This document shows positions 63,651 to 64,000 of a stretch of 64,000 bases of DNA, piece after piece. The translations under genes and the position numbers were made by a program. The stretch covers positions 1-64,000 of the forward strand of contig NZ_DFQS01000033.1 of NCBI RefSeq assembly GCF_002377905.1. The letters run 5' to 3'. Within the stretch, counting starts at the first letter, position 1; each line of letters opens with the position of its first letter. The DNA is from Psychrobacter sp. UBA3483. Lineage in GTDB: Bacteria; Pseudomonadota; Gammaproteobacteria; Pseudomonadales; Moraxellaceae. The notes beneath the pieces were generated by a model. That model was not told where the DNA came from, did no database searches, and saw only the letters and a program-made list of their open reading frames with translations.

Positions 63651-64000
63651 ACTATGACAACAATACGTCGTCAAATTTGGTTCAGCGTTGCTTGCTGATT
63701 TATATGATTTGGCGATGCTACAGACTATTAAGCAGTATTATATAAAGACAATGATAAAAAGTAGCATATTATCAACACTATAGCATTAAGAAACCACAAA
63801 GCTTATAGTCGTTTTGCAAATGGCATTTTTCTCGTAAGCGCTGCGGTGCTACAAGCGCTATAATCAATCCGTAAGATGGCGCTCAATTGCTTGCCATTTT
63901 ATGATAAATTGGATGATTATTCTAATCATTCTGATAATACCATTTTAGCATTCAATTGAGCGGCGTTTTTGCGCTCATCATGAGATGAGGTTTTTTATCT
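63651..64000. other. Intergenic region upstream of ffh
   Basis: About 350 bases to the right edge with no convincing gene. It should carry the leftward ffh promoter and possibly the start of a rightward neighbour outside the window. No tRNA or small RNA is evident. Confidence 0.5.

Noticed and set aside
1..64000. CRISPR arrays, tRNA, rRNA, 4.5S RNA or tmRNA genes
   Set aside because: No regular spaced repeats and no TPsiC-arm or signal recognition RNA-like sequences were noticed; a dedicated covariance-model search would be decisive.

Overview
The window looks like chromosomal DNA of a gammaproteobacterium of the family Moraxellaceae, most likely Psychrobacter. This is inferred from the protein families and gene order: FimX-type regulator, separate gspN-gspC-gspD cluster, ssb/MFS/uvrA block, rnm-yciB-yciI-mnmC block, and AT-rich spacers. 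No 16S rRNA or tRNA gene is present to confirm it.

Layout. 1-1703: the 5' two-thirds or so of a trimeric autotransporter adhesin gene that runs off the left edge. 2.2-6.5 kb: a moxR/DUF58/transglutaminase operon. 6.6-11.4 kb: a lipoprotein cytochrome c, a FimX-like degenerate GGDEF-EAL protein (type IV pilus control) and a large neighbour of unknown role. 11.7-13.4 kb: divergent epmB and efp, the enzyme and substrate of EF-P lysine modification. 13.5-17.5 kb: hybrid sensor kinase, tcdA, a TatD nuclease and a small membrane protein. 17.9-22.0 kb: type II secretion genes gspN-gspC-gspD. 22.2 kb: an H-NS-like gene.

22.8-33.0 kb is the accessory part. It holds four overlapping genes (three different tyrosine recombinases of 431, 530 and 696 aa, plus a 140 aa coiled-coil protein) followed by a type III restriction-modification pair (mod, res). 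It sits directly downstream of ssb. Both ends carry a 12-bp inverted repeat and copies of a 9-bp motif, TTAATCAAC. I read it as a multi-recombinase mobile element of the Tn554 / recombinase-in-trio / gamma-mobile-trio kind carrying an anti-phage cargo. A terminator-like hairpin left of the element may be the original ssb terminator.

33.0-38.9 kb: ssb, a YajR-like transporter and uvrA. 39.0-42.1 kb: a small accessory patch with a SUKH/SMI1-KNR4 protein, a membrane protein ending in a hexanucleotide repeat, a truncated duplicate of a DUF503 gene, an M48 lipoprotein peptidase and the intact DUF503 gene. 42.2-49.9 kb: glutathione reductase, small exported or membrane proteins, a GNAT enzyme, a Rieske/FAD reductase, truD and a membrane diguanylate cyclase. 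50.1-57.1 kb: rnm, then yciB-yciI-coiled-coil membrane protein-mnmC, a YiaA-like protein and two unknown envelope proteins. 57.1-63.6 kb: housekeeping genes on the minus strand (DUF4112, ubiA, small protein, rsmJ, uppP, tsaB, ffh).

The core genes are ordinary maintenance functions: translation and tRNA/rRNA modification, DNA repair, envelope and secretion. The novelty is concentrated in the recombinase/restriction element and the DUF503 duplication patch.
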